From: Halogeometricum pallidum JCM 14848
Lineage (GTDB): Archaea > Halobacteriota > Halobacteria > Halobacteriales > Haloferacaceae
Assembly (NCBI RefSeq): GCF_000337095.1
Contig: NZ_AOIV01000038.1
Coordinates: 83,076-147,075 of the forward strand
Reading direction: 5' to 3'
DNA: 64,000 nt
Positions 1 to 9,413 of this stretch are shown piece after piece; position 1 is the first letter of the stretch, and each line of letters begins with the position of its first letter. The translations under genes and the position numbers were made by a program. The notes under the pieces are model-generated. The model did not search any database, was not told the origin of the DNA, and saw only the letters and a program-made list of their open reading frames with translations.

Positions 1-1887
<1,887 letters not shown>

Positions 1888-1950
1888 GAACCGTGCGGCG
1901 CGCGCCCCCTTACGCCGGTAGCTCTGTAACGGATATCGAAAACGATGGGA

Positions 1951-1957
1951 TTTTTTT
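1951..1957 (+). terminator. T-run, probable archaeal terminator after maeB
   Basis: A run of seven T lies 64 bases after the maeB stop in an otherwise GC-rich spacer. Archaeal RNA polymerase stops at such T-runs without needing a hairpin. The next gene is on the opposite strand and converges on this spot. Confidence 0.45.
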
Positions 1958-2101
1958 CGAAGAATGCACAGTTCGAAACGATTCGACCCGCGCGGATTCG
2001 GTCGACGGACGGAGCGTGACGCTCTCGCCCTCCGCGAAGACGATGTCGTGTACGGGGGATACCGACATTGGGGCACGCTTGAGCGTTCCGCCGCGGCGGC
2101 G

Positions 2102-2863
2102 CTACATGAACATCCGGTCCTCGGGATAGTCTCGACTCGAGAGCGGGTGTTCGCCGTCTTCGAGCGTCTGCATCCGCTCTGCGAGTTCTTGGTACTGGCG
2201 CCGGAGTTCCTCCGCACGTTGCCTGAGTTCGGCCTCGTCGATGGCGACGCCGTACAGTTTCTCGACGGCGTCGAGGACGAGGAGCGCGGCGTCCAAGTCG
2301 GGACCCGGCGGGTGCGCCGGCGTCACGAGTGCGCCGACGGGCGGCGCCTCCGCGCCGAGGCCGCGGACCATGAGTTCGCCGAGGAAGCCATCGAAAAACC
2401 CACCGCCCAGCGGCGGGATATCCGTCCCGTCGAGGTGCCTAGCGCGGTACTCCTCGGTGGCGACGTAGAACACCGCGTGCTCCTCGGGGCCGTGCGGGAA
2501 CGGGACGCCGTAGACGACGGTTATCTCCTCGATTTCCCGCTCGTTCGCGAACGCCACGAGGGCGTCGCTGAACGGTTCGCCGACACCCACGGGGAGAAAC
2601 AACTCGCTCACGAGCACGGTCATATCGAAGTCGGGGACGTCGTACAGTCGCATCGGGTATCGCGGCGTGCCATCGGTGAACGGCGTGATATCCGTGAGGC
2701 CGCGCGCGGTGACCTGTCCGACCTGCGTCGACGCCGAGTGCGCGACGAGATAATCCACCGCGCTCAGACCCACCATACCCGGGAACGCTGTCCCGACGAC
2801 TAACCGGGACCCGACGTTCGCGTCGTCTGGCACGCCGAACTCGAACGAGAGTGTTGTTGACAT
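2102..2863 (-). CDS. PAC2 family protein (proteasome assembly chaperone-like)
   Basis: The 253-residue product has the PAC2 fold signature: a glycine-rich N-terminal segment (VVGTAFPGMVGLSAVDYLV near 23) and a central alpha/beta core (VYGVPFPHG). It ends in a charged helix (about residues 205-240) that looks coiled-coil. Archaeal PAC2 proteins are related to eukaryotic proteasome assembly chaperones, but their exact role in haloarchaea is unsettled. I start at the ATG at 2863; a GTG one codon earlier is possible. It is convergent with maeB and co-oriented with the downstream ATP-grasp gene, which starts 40 bases beyond its 5' end on the same strand. Confidence 0.88.
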   Translation of the reverse strand: MSTTLSFEFGVPDDANVGSRLVVGTAFPGMVGLSAVDYLVAHSASTQVGQVTARGLTDITPFTDGTPRYPMRLYDVPDFDMTVLVSELFLPVGVGEPFSDALVAFANEREIEEITVVYGVPFPHGPEEHAVFYVATEEYRARHLDGTDIPPLGGGFFDGFLGELMVRGLGAEAPPVGALVTPAHPPGPDLDAALLVLDAVEKLYGVAIDEAELRQRAEELRRQYQELAERMQTLEDGEHPLSSRDYPEDRMFM

Positions 2864-2905
2864 CACCCAGAGATAGCCCTCGGAGCGACTAAACCGATTC
2901 CGGTC

Positions 2906-4216
2906 TCAGGGTCCGAGATACCCCCACGCCAGGAGGCGGTCGCCGTCGCCCTCGATCCACCGCTCGCCGATGTCGTCGCGGTAGTAGACGTTCGGGATGA
3001 CGATGTCGTCGATGCGGTCGTACGCCTGTTCGCGGGCCTCCTGCATCGTCTCGCCCTTACCGGTCACGACGAGGGGCATACCGCTCTCGCCGGCGACGCG
3101 CCACTGGCCGTCGACCTGCTTCGCGTCTTCGAGGTGGATACCCGCCCTGTTCTCCGTCTCGAACACGACGGCGGCGTTCCGGGAGTTCTCGTCGTACGTT
3201 TTCTCGTCGGTGAAGGGGAAGGGCGGGAGGACGATTCGGACGCCTATCTGGTAGCCGCGGTGGACCTCCAACTCGGGGTCGTTGCCGTGCGCGAGGTCGT
3301 AGAAGAACTGACCGGTCGAGGACTCGAACGACTCCTCTTGGAGCGCGATGGTCGGATAACCGAACCGGGGGGTGAACTCCAACGGGTAGATGCCGCGGTC
3401 GTTGACGATGCAGTTGAGGTCGATGCTGCCGACGTAGCCCTCCTCGGCGAGCCATCCTTCGAGTTTGCCCAGCGTCTCCTCGAACAGGCGGTTCCGACCG
3501 GCCCAGAACATCGAGGTTCCCATCTCGCCCGTCGAGGGGCCGATGTTTCCGGGGAACAGTCGCTTGTGCTCGAAGTTGAAGTTCACGCGGTCGACGAACC
3601 GTTCTCCGTCGAAGAACCCGCAGACGGCGACTTCCACCCCTTCGACCTTCCGCTGGAGTTGGAAGCCCGTCATACGGTGCCCCCACGCCTTCTTGTACGC
3701 TTCGAGCACGTCGACCACGTCGCTGCCGTCGTCCTCGCTGCCGACGTACAGCAGTCGTTTCACGTTCTGGACCTCTCCGAGGGGTTTGATGACGTAGGGC
3801 TCGCGGCGGTCCCGGACGTACGCTATCGCCTCGTCGAAATCGTGGAACACGCGGTGCTCGATGGTCTCGACGCCGTGCGCTTCGAGCACGTCCATCGCGT
3901 AGCCGCGGTCTTCCTCCAGTCGGTCAGTGTTCGGCGTACCGCCGACGACGGCCTTCCCCCGTTCGCGGAGTTCGGCCGCGAGTTGGCCCGTCCCGACGTC
4001 CGACCCGACCCAGACGTCGTCGAAGACGACGACGTCCGCCCAGTCGATTTCGGCACGCCAGTCGTCCGTCTTGGGGACGAAACCGTCGCCTATCTCTCGG
4101 TCGCTCTCGGACTCGATATAGTACTTCACGTCGTGACCCTCGCGGTGGACCTGCCAGGCGAGGTCGGTGATCAGCGCGGCGTCCGCAGAGACGAAGAGGA
4201 AGCGTTTGCCGTCCAT
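2906..4216 (-). CDS. ATP-grasp carboxylate-amine ligase, PurD-like
   Basis: The 436-residue protein has the layout of glycinamide ribonucleotide synthetase (PurD): an N-terminal Rossmann-like part (FLFVSADAALITDLAWQVH), an ATP-grasp core (YVIKPLGEVQN near 145, and EFTPRFGYPT near 276 in the metal/ATP site) and a C-terminal part. Haloarchaea commonly carry this PurD-like paralogue separate from true purD. The N-terminal motif differs from the usual PurD start, so I infer ligation of a carboxylate to an amine or peptide without naming a substrate. A TATA-like box 26 bases upstream of the ATG suggests a leaderless transcript. This is the first gene of a two-gene minus-strand unit with the PAC2 gene. 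Confidence 0.82.
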   Translation of the reverse strand: MDGKRFLFVSADAALITDLAWQVHREGHDVKYYIESESDREIGDGFVPKTDDWRAEIDWADVVVFDDVWVGSDVGTGQLAAELRERGKAVVGGTPNTDRLEEDRGYAMDVLEAHGVETIEHRVFHDFDEAIAYVRDRREPYVIKPLGEVQNVKRLLYVGSEDDGSDVVDVLEAYKKAWGHRMTGFQLQRKVEGVEVAVCGFFDGERFVDRVNFNFEHKRLFPGNIGPSTGEMGTSMFWAGRNRLFEETLGKLEGWLAEEGYVGSIDLNCIVNDRGIYPLEFTPRFGYPTIALQEESFESSTGQFFYDLAHGNDPELEVHRGYQIGVRIVLPPFPFTDEKTYDENSRNAAVVFETENRAGIHLEDAKQVDGQWRVAGESGMPLVVTGKGETMQEAREQAYDRIDDIVIPNVYYRDDIGERWIEGDGDRLLAWGYLGP

Positions 4217-4237
4217 GCGACTCCCCAGGACGGCCAG

Positions 4238-4245
4238 CTATATGG
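4238..4245 (-). promoter_or_regulatory. TATA-like box for the ATP-grasp gene
   Basis: On the minus strand the bases read CCATATAG, centred about 26 bases before the ATG at 4216. This is the expected archaeal TATA spacing for a leaderless mRNA. Confidence 0.5.
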
Positions 4246-4529
4246 TTTGGGGTGGTCCGTCCGGTCAGACGCGAACGCCGGAAGGGGAACACCGTTCCGG
4301 TGCCGAACCGTTCCGCGAGGCGGAGACGCACGGCGTCCTTCGGAAGTCGTCCGACGGCGATTCGACCGCGCGTCGAGCGACGCGCAGAGCGACTAAACTC
4401 AACGCTGGTTTCGTTTCACTCTAACGAGTCCTGACGGCCGGCGTTCCAGTTTCCGTCTTCCGGTCTCGTTCGGACGACTGGTCCCTTCCGTCTCGGAAGC
4501 GCTTTGTGCGTGCCTTCCGAGGTAGACAC

Positions 4530-4925
4530 ATGGCCGACCGATACCGTGCCAACTACGCGCTGCTACCGATTCTCGAACAGTTGGGTCCGGACGGGGACGG
4601 ACTCGACGTCCCGTGGGCCACGTTCGCGGGCGATCGAACCTCGGAGCACGAGTTTACCGTTCCGGTAGACGCGACGACGGATGCCTACGTGGAACTGCAG
4701 GCGTACAAGGTCGGGACGTACGGCCACGAGATACTCCTCAACGGCGAACCGCTTACCGGATTCGACGTGCCGCCGGCGGAGGGGTGGCAGTACTGGATGG
4801 ACGCCGTCTCCGGGGGCGAACTCCGGAAGGGGGAGAACACGCTGCGAATCCGACGAGACGCCTCGGAGGACGACTCGTTCGCGGTCGGGAACGTCGTCGT
4901 CCACTGGAAGGAACCAGTCGGGTGA
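4530..4925 (+). CDS. Small haloarchaeal protein, probably DUF7383-type
   Basis: A 131-residue acidic protein with no signal peptide or membrane segment. Its alternating beta pattern (HEFTVPVDATTDAYVELQAY, then HEILLNGEPLTGFDVPPAEG) and the ending NVVVHWKEP resemble a jelly-roll or beta-sandwich domain. I recall this sequence type as a haloarchaeal domain of unknown function (DUF7383), which needs a profile search to confirm. I chose the ATG at 4530 over an upstream GTG at 4506 because the extra residues are not protein-like. The IS1341-type element begins within 60 bases of its stop, so the insertion did not interrupt the gene. Confidence 0.75.
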   Translation: MADRYRANYALLPILEQLGPDGDGLDVPWATFAGDRTSEHEFTVPVDATTDAYVELQAYKVGTYGHEILLNGEPLTGFDVPPAEGWQYWMDAVSGGELRKGENTLRIRRDASEDDSFAVGNVVVHWKEPVG

Positions 4926-4981
4926 CTGTGCGTCGCTGACGTTCAAACGCGTACTATGTTTACGGAGAATCGAGGAGAAAG

Positions 4982-5001
4982 CCCCGTCCTTTAGGGCGGG
5001 G
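4982..5001 (+). repeat. Left-end subterminal hairpin of the IS element
   Basis: An eight-pair stem (one G:T pair) closes a TTTA loop. IS200/IS605 transposases recognise such imperfect palindromes near the ends. Confidence 0.7.
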
Positions 5002-5090
5002 ATGAATCTGACAACTCCTACACATCCACCACCGATGGCAGACTCGGATATTCCACGCTCGAATCCATACCTTCTTATTTGTTTGATGAC

Positions 5091-5101
5091 ATAGGTTACG
5101 T
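5091..5101 (+). repeat. 11-base direct repeat, copy 1 (just before tnpB)
   Basis: ATAGGTTACGT occurs here, immediately before the probable original tnpB start, and again at 6367-6377 over the tnpB stop. Chance repetition of 11 bases at these two borders is unlikely. Confidence 0.7.
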
Positions 5102-5158
5102 ATTGCGAAACAGGTTGTCACCCGCACCTACATTGCGTCCATCAGGAACCAGCAACAG

Positions 5159-6370
5159 GTGTCTGATGACCTTGATTCGCTCGGGTTTTCAGCCTCGATA
5201 CTTTGGAACGTCGGACGGTGGGTCTGCGACCGCGAGTGGTCAGAAGTCGAGCACATTCCCGGCCACAACGAACTCACCACGTACCTCAAGTCGCACGAAC
5301 GCTATGATGACCTGCATTCTCAGTCAAGTCAGCGAGTCCTTCAAGAACTCGCTGAAGCGTTCAACGGCTGGCACGGCAAACGACGTAACAGAGACACGAG
5401 AGCGAACCCACCGAAGTACCGCAAACACAACGACGAACACCCGCGTTCAACGGTCACGTTCAAAGCCGCTGGCTTCAAACTCGACACCAAGTACGAGCGA
5501 ATCCGACTCAGCAAAGGCTCCAACCTCAAAGAATACTGGTCGGACTTCATCCTCTGCAAATACCAGACCCAACCCGACGTTGACCTCTCAACTGTAGAGA
5601 GCGTCCAACAAGTACGGGCAGTCTGGACTGGTGACGAGTGGGAATTGCACGTTGTCTGCAAGGTCGAAATCGAGGTGTCAGAAGCTCCCGGTGAGAATGC
5701 TGTGGGTGTTGACCTTGGCATCAACAACTTCGTCGCGCTCGCCTACGAAGACGGCCACAGCGAACTGTACCCGTTGAACTGTCTGAAGCAAGACGACTAC
5801 TACTTCAGCAAACGGATTGCTCGCTGTGATGATTCGGACTCCGAGCAGGCCACACGGTTGAACCAGAAGAAGTCGGCTCGCCGTACCCACTACTTCCACA
5901 CCCTCTCGAAACACATCGTCCAGCGGTGTGTTGACGAAGGCGTTGGAACGATTGTGGTGGGCGACCTCTCTGGTATCCGTGAGGACGAGGAGAACGATGA
6001 GTCAAAGAACTGGGGTCGGCACGGCAACCTTGACTTGCACTCATGGGCGTTCGACCGCTTCACTTCGATGCTTGAGTACAAGGCTGAGATGGAAGGCATC
6101 ACGGTCGAACAAGTATCTGAGCGGGACACGTCGAAGTCGTGTTCGTGCTGTGGCCGGAAGCGTGACGCCAACCGTGTTGAACGCGGGTTGTACGTGTGCG
6201 ATGAGTGCGGTACGGTGGCGAACGCGGACGTGAACGGTGCGGAGAACATTCGACAGAAAGTATCTCCGAGTCTCGCCTGTGATGGGGGAGATAGGAGTAA
6301 CGGTTGGTTGGCACAGCCATCGGTGTACCTGTTCGATTCAGAGAGCGGATGCTTCGCACCGCGAGAATAG
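5159..6370 (+). CDS. tnpB: TnpB, RNA-guided nuclease-type protein with variant RuvC-II site
   Basis: TnpB proteins are RNA-guided DNA nucleases, ancestral to Cas12, that help IS200/IS605 elements persist. The 403-residue product has the RuvC-I motif (GVDLGINNFVAL), a C-terminal zinc finger with two CxxC pairs (SCSCCG, VCDECG) and the RuvC-III motif (NADVNGAENI). At RuvC-II, where TnpB normally has a catalytic Glu (ED[LM]), this protein reads IVVGDLSGIRED, so Gly replaces Glu. The frame is open upstream to 5090 and reads AKQVVTRTY just after an ATT codon at 5102, where relatives, as I recall them, begin ATG. The start given here is a GTG that would remove about 19 residues. Activity is therefore uncertain. 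Confidence 0.88.
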   Translation: MSDDLDSLGFSASILWNVGRWVCDREWSEVEHIPGHNELTTYLKSHERYDDLHSQSSQRVLQELAEAFNGWHGKRRNRDTRANPPKYRKHNDEHPRSTVTFKAAGFKLDTKYERIRLSKGSNLKEYWSDFILCKYQTQPDVDLSTVESVQQVRAVWTGDEWELHVVCKVEIEVSEAPGENAVGVDLGINNFVALAYEDGHSELYPLNCLKQDDYYFSKRIARCDDSDSEQATRLNQKKSARRTHYFHTLSKHIVQRCVDEGVGTIVVGDLSGIREDEENDESKNWGRHGNLDLHSWAFDRFTSMLEYKAEMEGITVEQVSERDTSKSCSCCGRKRDANRVERGLYVCDECGTVANADVNGAENIRQKVSPSLACDGGDRSNGWLAQPSVYLFDSESGCFAPRE

Positions 6371-6377
6371 GTTACGT
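6367..6377 (+). repeat. 11-base direct repeat, copy 2 (over the tnpB stop)
   Basis: Identical to 5091-5101 (ATAGGTTACGT). It contains the tnpB stop codon TAG at 6368-6370. Confidence 0.7.
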
Positions 6378-6411
6378 CGTAAACCACAATATCCCAACGG
6401 CGGTCGGGAAT

Positions 6412-6434
6412 CCTCGCCCTTTAGCGCGGGGAGG
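6412..6434 (+). repeat. Right-end hairpin of the IS element
   Basis: CCTC/GAGG outer arms and a GCCC/GCGC inner stem around a TTTA loop. The inner stem carries one C:C mismatch, which suggests a point change that weakens the end. Confidence 0.6.
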
Positions 6435-6561
6435 ATGTCAAAGTAAGCGTACACCGTTCTTGGACGCCGTCGTTGGGACGATAGGCATTCGCCCTCGGTT
6501 TCGGTCCGGAGGGGGGAGTCCCGTCAGTTAGGATAGTAGGAAAAGCCTTCGAGCGGGACGG

Positions 6562-6717
6562 CTACTCGCACACCTCGCCCAACCGTTCTCTCGAAGCCAG
6601 CCACGTTCCGAGCGTCAGGCCGTATATCGCGTACCCGACGTGGAAGACGAGCGCGTGCTCGGGTTCTAACTCCCGCCCGAGCAGACGCCGAAGGGTCGAC
6701 GGTCGTCGGGCGAGGAG
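6562..6717 (-). pseudogene. C-terminal remnant of a small membrane protein
   Basis: The minus strand holds about 51 open codons ending in TAG at 6562. They read as real protein, with a hydrophobic stretch (ALVFHVGYAIYGLTLGTWLA) and a charged end (SRERLGEVCE). There is no ATG, GTG or TTG in frame before the TAA at 6718-6720, so it cannot start on its own. That TAA is also the stop of the next gene, which lies in the same frame, so readthrough would join them. I read it as the tail of a deleted membrane-protein gene. The nearby TnpB element may be connected with the loss. Confidence 0.5.
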
Positions 6718-7128
6718 TTAGCTCTGCCTGCCGGCGTCGTCGGCGTCATCCTGCCCCGGGCCGTCGTACGCGACCGGTTCGGAGTCACCGGTGTCGCCGG
6801 TGGCGACCGTATCTTCGTCCTCGTTCGACGGACGCTCCCGCTTGGCCGCCTCCTCGGCGTCGGCGACGTAGTCGCGGTCGACGACCCGCAGGACCGGTTC
6901 GTCGTCGGGACCGCTCCGGCGGTACTGGAGGAGTCGGTCCTCGGCGTCGAACCGCTCGAAGAAGCGCTCCCACTCGACTGACTCGGCGTCCCCGTCGGTC
7001 GAGAGCACCAGTTCGTCGGACGGACCCGACGCTCGCGCCGGGGCGGCGCCGCCTTCGGCCGCCAGTGATCGAATTCGGTCGTGGTCCGTCGTCCGCTGCC
7101 AAGCGCCGTCGTCGGTGTCGTTCGCCAT
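6718..7128 (-). CDS. Acidic haloarchaeal protein of unknown function
   Basis: A 136-residue, strongly acidic protein. A central segment (WERFFERFDAEDRLLQYRR near residue 52, VLRVVDRDYVADAEEAAKR near 80) looks like a small folded domain. The last 45 residues are a low-complexity Asp/Glu/Gly tail and probably disordered. The start at 7128 (MANDTDDG) fits better than an upstream ATG at 7176, whose extra residues are Arg/Ser-rich and read from spacer. It shares orientation with the following two minus-strand genes. I do not recognise a named family. Confidence 0.65.
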   Translation of the reverse strand: MANDTDDGAWQRTTDHDRIRSLAAEGGAAPARASGPSDELVLSTDGDAESVEWERFFERFDAEDRLLQYRRSGPDDEPVLRVVDRDYVADAEEAAKRERPSNEDEDTVATGDTGDSEPVAYDGPGQDDADDAGRQS

Positions 7129-7215
7129 TGATTTCGAGGTACTGTCGCGGGGAACATAAGCCGGCCGGCAGGTCACGGACGCGGTCGATGGTCGGTCGAC
7201 CGGCGTCCGACCCGC

Positions 7216-7566
7216 TCAGGCGTCGGAGCCGGTTCGCGGCCGCGTCCCGGTGTCGTCCGGGCCCATCTGCCGGCGCCGTTCGAGAGGGGCGACGTTCGCG
7301 ACGGCACCTAGCTCCACCCAGTCGTCGTCGCCGGAGCGGTAGCCGCGGACGGTTATCGGCGTCCACGCGCCGTCGATGACGCGCGTTCGGACCTGGCAGC
7401 GGTCGTACGATTCCCCCCGGTCGGTCGAGAGTTCGAGTCGGAAGCACTCGTCGTTCGACTCGCCGCTCTGCGCCGCCCGCCCTTCGATATCCGCTCCGTT
7501 GTCGAGGGTCAGGCGGACGAACTGCCCCTGTTCGAGTTCTCGGAGCGTCGTTAGCTGTGAGTTCAT
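7216..7566 (-). CDS. Small beta-rich haloarchaeal protein of unknown function
   Basis: A 116-residue protein. The segment LEQGQFVRLTLDNGADIEGR near the N-terminus has the strand-turn-strand pattern of Sm-like or SH3-like barrels. Further strands follow (RVIDGAWTPITVRGY), then a charged C-terminal tail after residue 92 that is probably disordered. There is no signal peptide or membrane span. It lies between two minus-strand genes with spacers of about 90 bases, so co-transcription is possible. The function is unknown. Confidence 0.65.
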   Translation of the reverse strand: MNSQLTTLRELEQGQFVRLTLDNGADIEGRAAQSGESNDECFRLELSTDRGESYDRCQVRTRVIDGAWTPITVRGYRSGDDDWVELGAVANVAPLERRRQMGPDDTGTRPRTGSDA

Positions 7567-7656
7567 GGGGGGAAGGAACGCGACGTGAGAATATGAACGC
7601 AGCGGCTGCGTACGCCGGGACGAGCGGCGCAGGAGCGTCGTTTCGGCGATGGCTCG

Positions 7657-8829
7657 TCAGTCGTCCTGCGCCGCCCGGCCGAGTGTCTCGTGAAGGCCGA
7701 GGACGAACGCGGGGACGACGAGCATGAACAGGTGCTCTTCGAGCGGGATTCCGAACAGTTCGACGCCGGTCCGGAGCTGAATCTCGAAGACGCCGACTTC
7801 GAGCGTGTACCAGTCCCAGAGGTACGCGACGGGGTAGAGGACGGCTATCGTCCGGGCCGCGGACCACAGGGCGCTCCGACCCGCGCGGGCGAGGAGCGTC
7901 AGCGCGGCCGCACCGAACGCGACTTCGGTCGCGAGGTACGTGTACGGCCCGAGAACGCCGATGTCGGGGAGCGGAGCGTCGGTCAGTGGGGCGAACCAGA
8001 CGCCGACGACGAGGACGGCGAGGAAGACGTACGCGCCGCGCACGAGTAACATCGTCGCGAGTTCTGGATCAGCGTTGAGGCTGATCGCGGCGACGACGCC
8101 GAACAGGGCCGCGGCCACGACGGCCGACGGCGGGAACAGGCCGTCCACGGTGAACCAGAGCGTAGCCACGAGGGCGACGCCGACGAGGGAGTGTGCGAAC
8201 CGCCGCGCCCGCCGGCGGCCGAGGACGACGGCCACAGTCCGTTTGTCGATGGAGCGGTCGTACGCGTAGTCCGTCGAGTCGTCGATGACCTTCACGCCGC
8301 AGAGGAGGACGAAGAACACGCCGGCGAACGCGAGCGGTGCCGCCGCAATGGCGAGTGTCTGGACGTAGTAGCCGCCGAACAGGGCGATGGCGATACCGAG
8401 GGGGTACCCCGCCGTCGTCGTCACGGGGTTCGTGTCCAACTGCGGCGCGTGAAGGACGCCGATGACCCACGCGGGAAGCGTGACGAGGGCGGCGAGGGGG
8501 CCGGCGAAGAACCACAGGACCGCGAGACAGACCGCGAATCCGGCGCCGGCGGCGACGAGGGCCATGCGACACCCGCCCGCCGTCAGCGGGTGGTCGTCGT
8601 CCTCGCCGCGGAGGTGAAAGTCGACGTACCCGTCCTTGACGTGCGCCGTGTAGACGCTGAAGAAGATGGCGAGGAGGTGAGCGAGAAGCACGACCGGGTG
8701 CACGTCCGCGGCGAGTATCGCGCCGAACGCGGCGGCGGCGACCGGCGGGAGCATGAACACGGGATGGACCTGCGACCCGAGGGCCCGACCGGCGGCGAGC
8801 GCTCCATGACCGTGTCGAGAGATGCCCAT
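7657..8829 (-). CDS. UbiA-family prenyltransferase fused to a lycopene-cyclase-type domain
   Basis: An integral membrane protein of 390 residues. Residues about 1-265 are UbiA-like with two Asp-rich motifs (KDGYVDF, and DDSTDYAYDRSIDKRT near 182) that bind prenyl diphosphate and Mg2+. Residues about 280-390 match one half of the bacterial and archaeal lycopene cyclase fold (WDWYTLEVGVFEIQ, then GIPLEEHLFMLVVP), including the PLEEHLF signature. UbiA enzymes of haloarchaea include the lycopene elongase of bacterioruberin synthesis, and the cyclase-like domain points the same way, so I infer a role in carotenoid or polar isoprenoid modification. I use the ATG at 8829; a GTG at 8853 would add eight residues. 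A deleted relative lies at 17306-17635. Confidence 0.82.
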   Translation of the reverse strand: MGISRHGHGALAAGRALGSQVHPVFMLPPVAAAAFGAILAADVHPVVLLAHLLAIFFSVYTAHVKDGYVDFHLRGEDDDHPLTAGGCRMALVAAGAGFAVCLAVLWFFAGPLAALVTLPAWVIGVLHAPQLDTNPVTTTAGYPLGIAIALFGGYYVQTLAIAAAPLAFAGVFFVLLCGVKVIDDSTDYAYDRSIDKRTVAVVLGRRRARRFAHSLVGVALVATLWFTVDGLFPPSAVVAAALFGVVAAISLNADPELATMLLVRGAYVFLAVLVVGVWFAPLTDAPLPDIGVLGPYTYLATEVAFGAAALTLLARAGRSALWSAARTIAVLYPVAYLWDWYTLEVGVFEIQLRTGVELFGIPLEEHLFMLVVPAFVLGLHETLGRAAQDD

Positions 8830-9089
8830 ACGCGTGGTATCGGTGCTGGCCACAAGAACCTACGGGCTAGTCGCCGGTGCGAAGTCCGAAGGCGTCGGCG
8901 GATTTCGATACGAATCGACCGGACGGACGCACGGAGAAATATCTCCGTTCGTGAGAGTTCTTACACGCGTACACTTGTAACGTCAATACTGTCATTCGAA
9001 AGTAACACAGGCGGAATCCGGACTGACCCGACTATCGGCTTTCTCTCGAAGCCACACTTTTCACGGGGGTCCCGCGCGGAGGTGTCCCC

Positions 9090-9353
9090 GTGACGAACGA
9101 ACCGAACGTCGAGACGGTCGAAGCGGGAGACGACTACTATCACGTCCGGTTCCGCGACCCGGACGACTTCGACGACATCCGAACCCCCGACTGGGCGCAG
9201 AACGCCGCGGAGTCCGTTTCTGAGGGGGCTGAAGTACGGATGGGGAAACAGGGGGACGACTGGGCGGTTCAGAGCGTCCTCGTCAAAAAGAGCGTCGGCG
9301 AGGAGAAAGCCGTCGAACAGGCTGAGAAGATACTGGACGAGATAGCGTCCTGA
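9090..9353 (+). CDS. Small conserved haloarchaeal protein
   Basis: An 87-residue acidic soluble protein starting at GTG. A beta-rich N-terminal half (YYHVRFRDPDDFDDIRTPDW, then VRMGKQGDDWAVQSVLVKK) precedes a C-terminal helix (EKAVEQAEKILDEIA). Genes of this length and pattern recur in haloarchaeal genomes without assigned function. It has its own spacer on both sides and a T5 run about 20 bases after the stop, so it is probably monocistronic. Confidence 0.72.
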   Translation: MTNEPNVETVEAGDDYYHVRFRDPDDFDDIRTPDWAQNAAESVSEGAEVRMGKQGDDWAVQSVLVKKSVGEEKAVEQAEKILDEIAS

Positions 9354-9373
9354 CGGCCTTCGGGCGACGGGTC

Positions 9374-9378
9374 TTTTT
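9374..9378 (+). terminator. T5 run after the small ORF
   Basis: Five T in a GC-rich spacer 21 bases after the stop at 9353. A weak archaeal terminator candidate. Confidence 0.35.
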
Positions 9379-9413
9379 CTGGGGGACCGCGAGACGAGGG
9401 GCCGATTCCGGAG

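Larger units (their letters stand above)
4976..6443 (+). mobile_element. IS1341-type (IS200/IS605 group) element carrying only tnpB
   Basis: The left end has a hairpin at 4982-5001 (CCCCG and CGGGG arms, TTTA loop). The right end has a second hairpin at 6412-6434 with the same TTTA loop, followed by the TGTCAA sequence often seen at such ends. Between them lies one tnpB gene and no Y1 tyrosine transposase (tnpA), so the element depends on tnpA from elsewhere. There is no target-site duplication, as expected for this family. The exact ends are my estimate from the hairpins. The right hairpin has a C:C mismatch (6418/6425) where a perfect stem would be expected. Confidence 0.8.
6250..6443 (+). 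ncRNA. Putative omega-RNA (TnpB guide RNA scaffold)
   Basis: In this family the guide RNA scaffold spans the 3' part of tnpB and the right end of the element, with the guide taken from the flank. Here that would be the last ~120 bases of tnpB plus the right-end hairpin at 6412-6434. The guide would be read from about 6444 onward. The extent is inferred from family architecture, and no transcript data are available. Confidence 0.4.

Noticed and set aside
7065-7379. Plus-strand frame opposite two small minus-strand genes
   Set aside because: Arg/Ser-rich shadow; the minus-strand frames have the acidic composition expected of haloarchaeal proteins.
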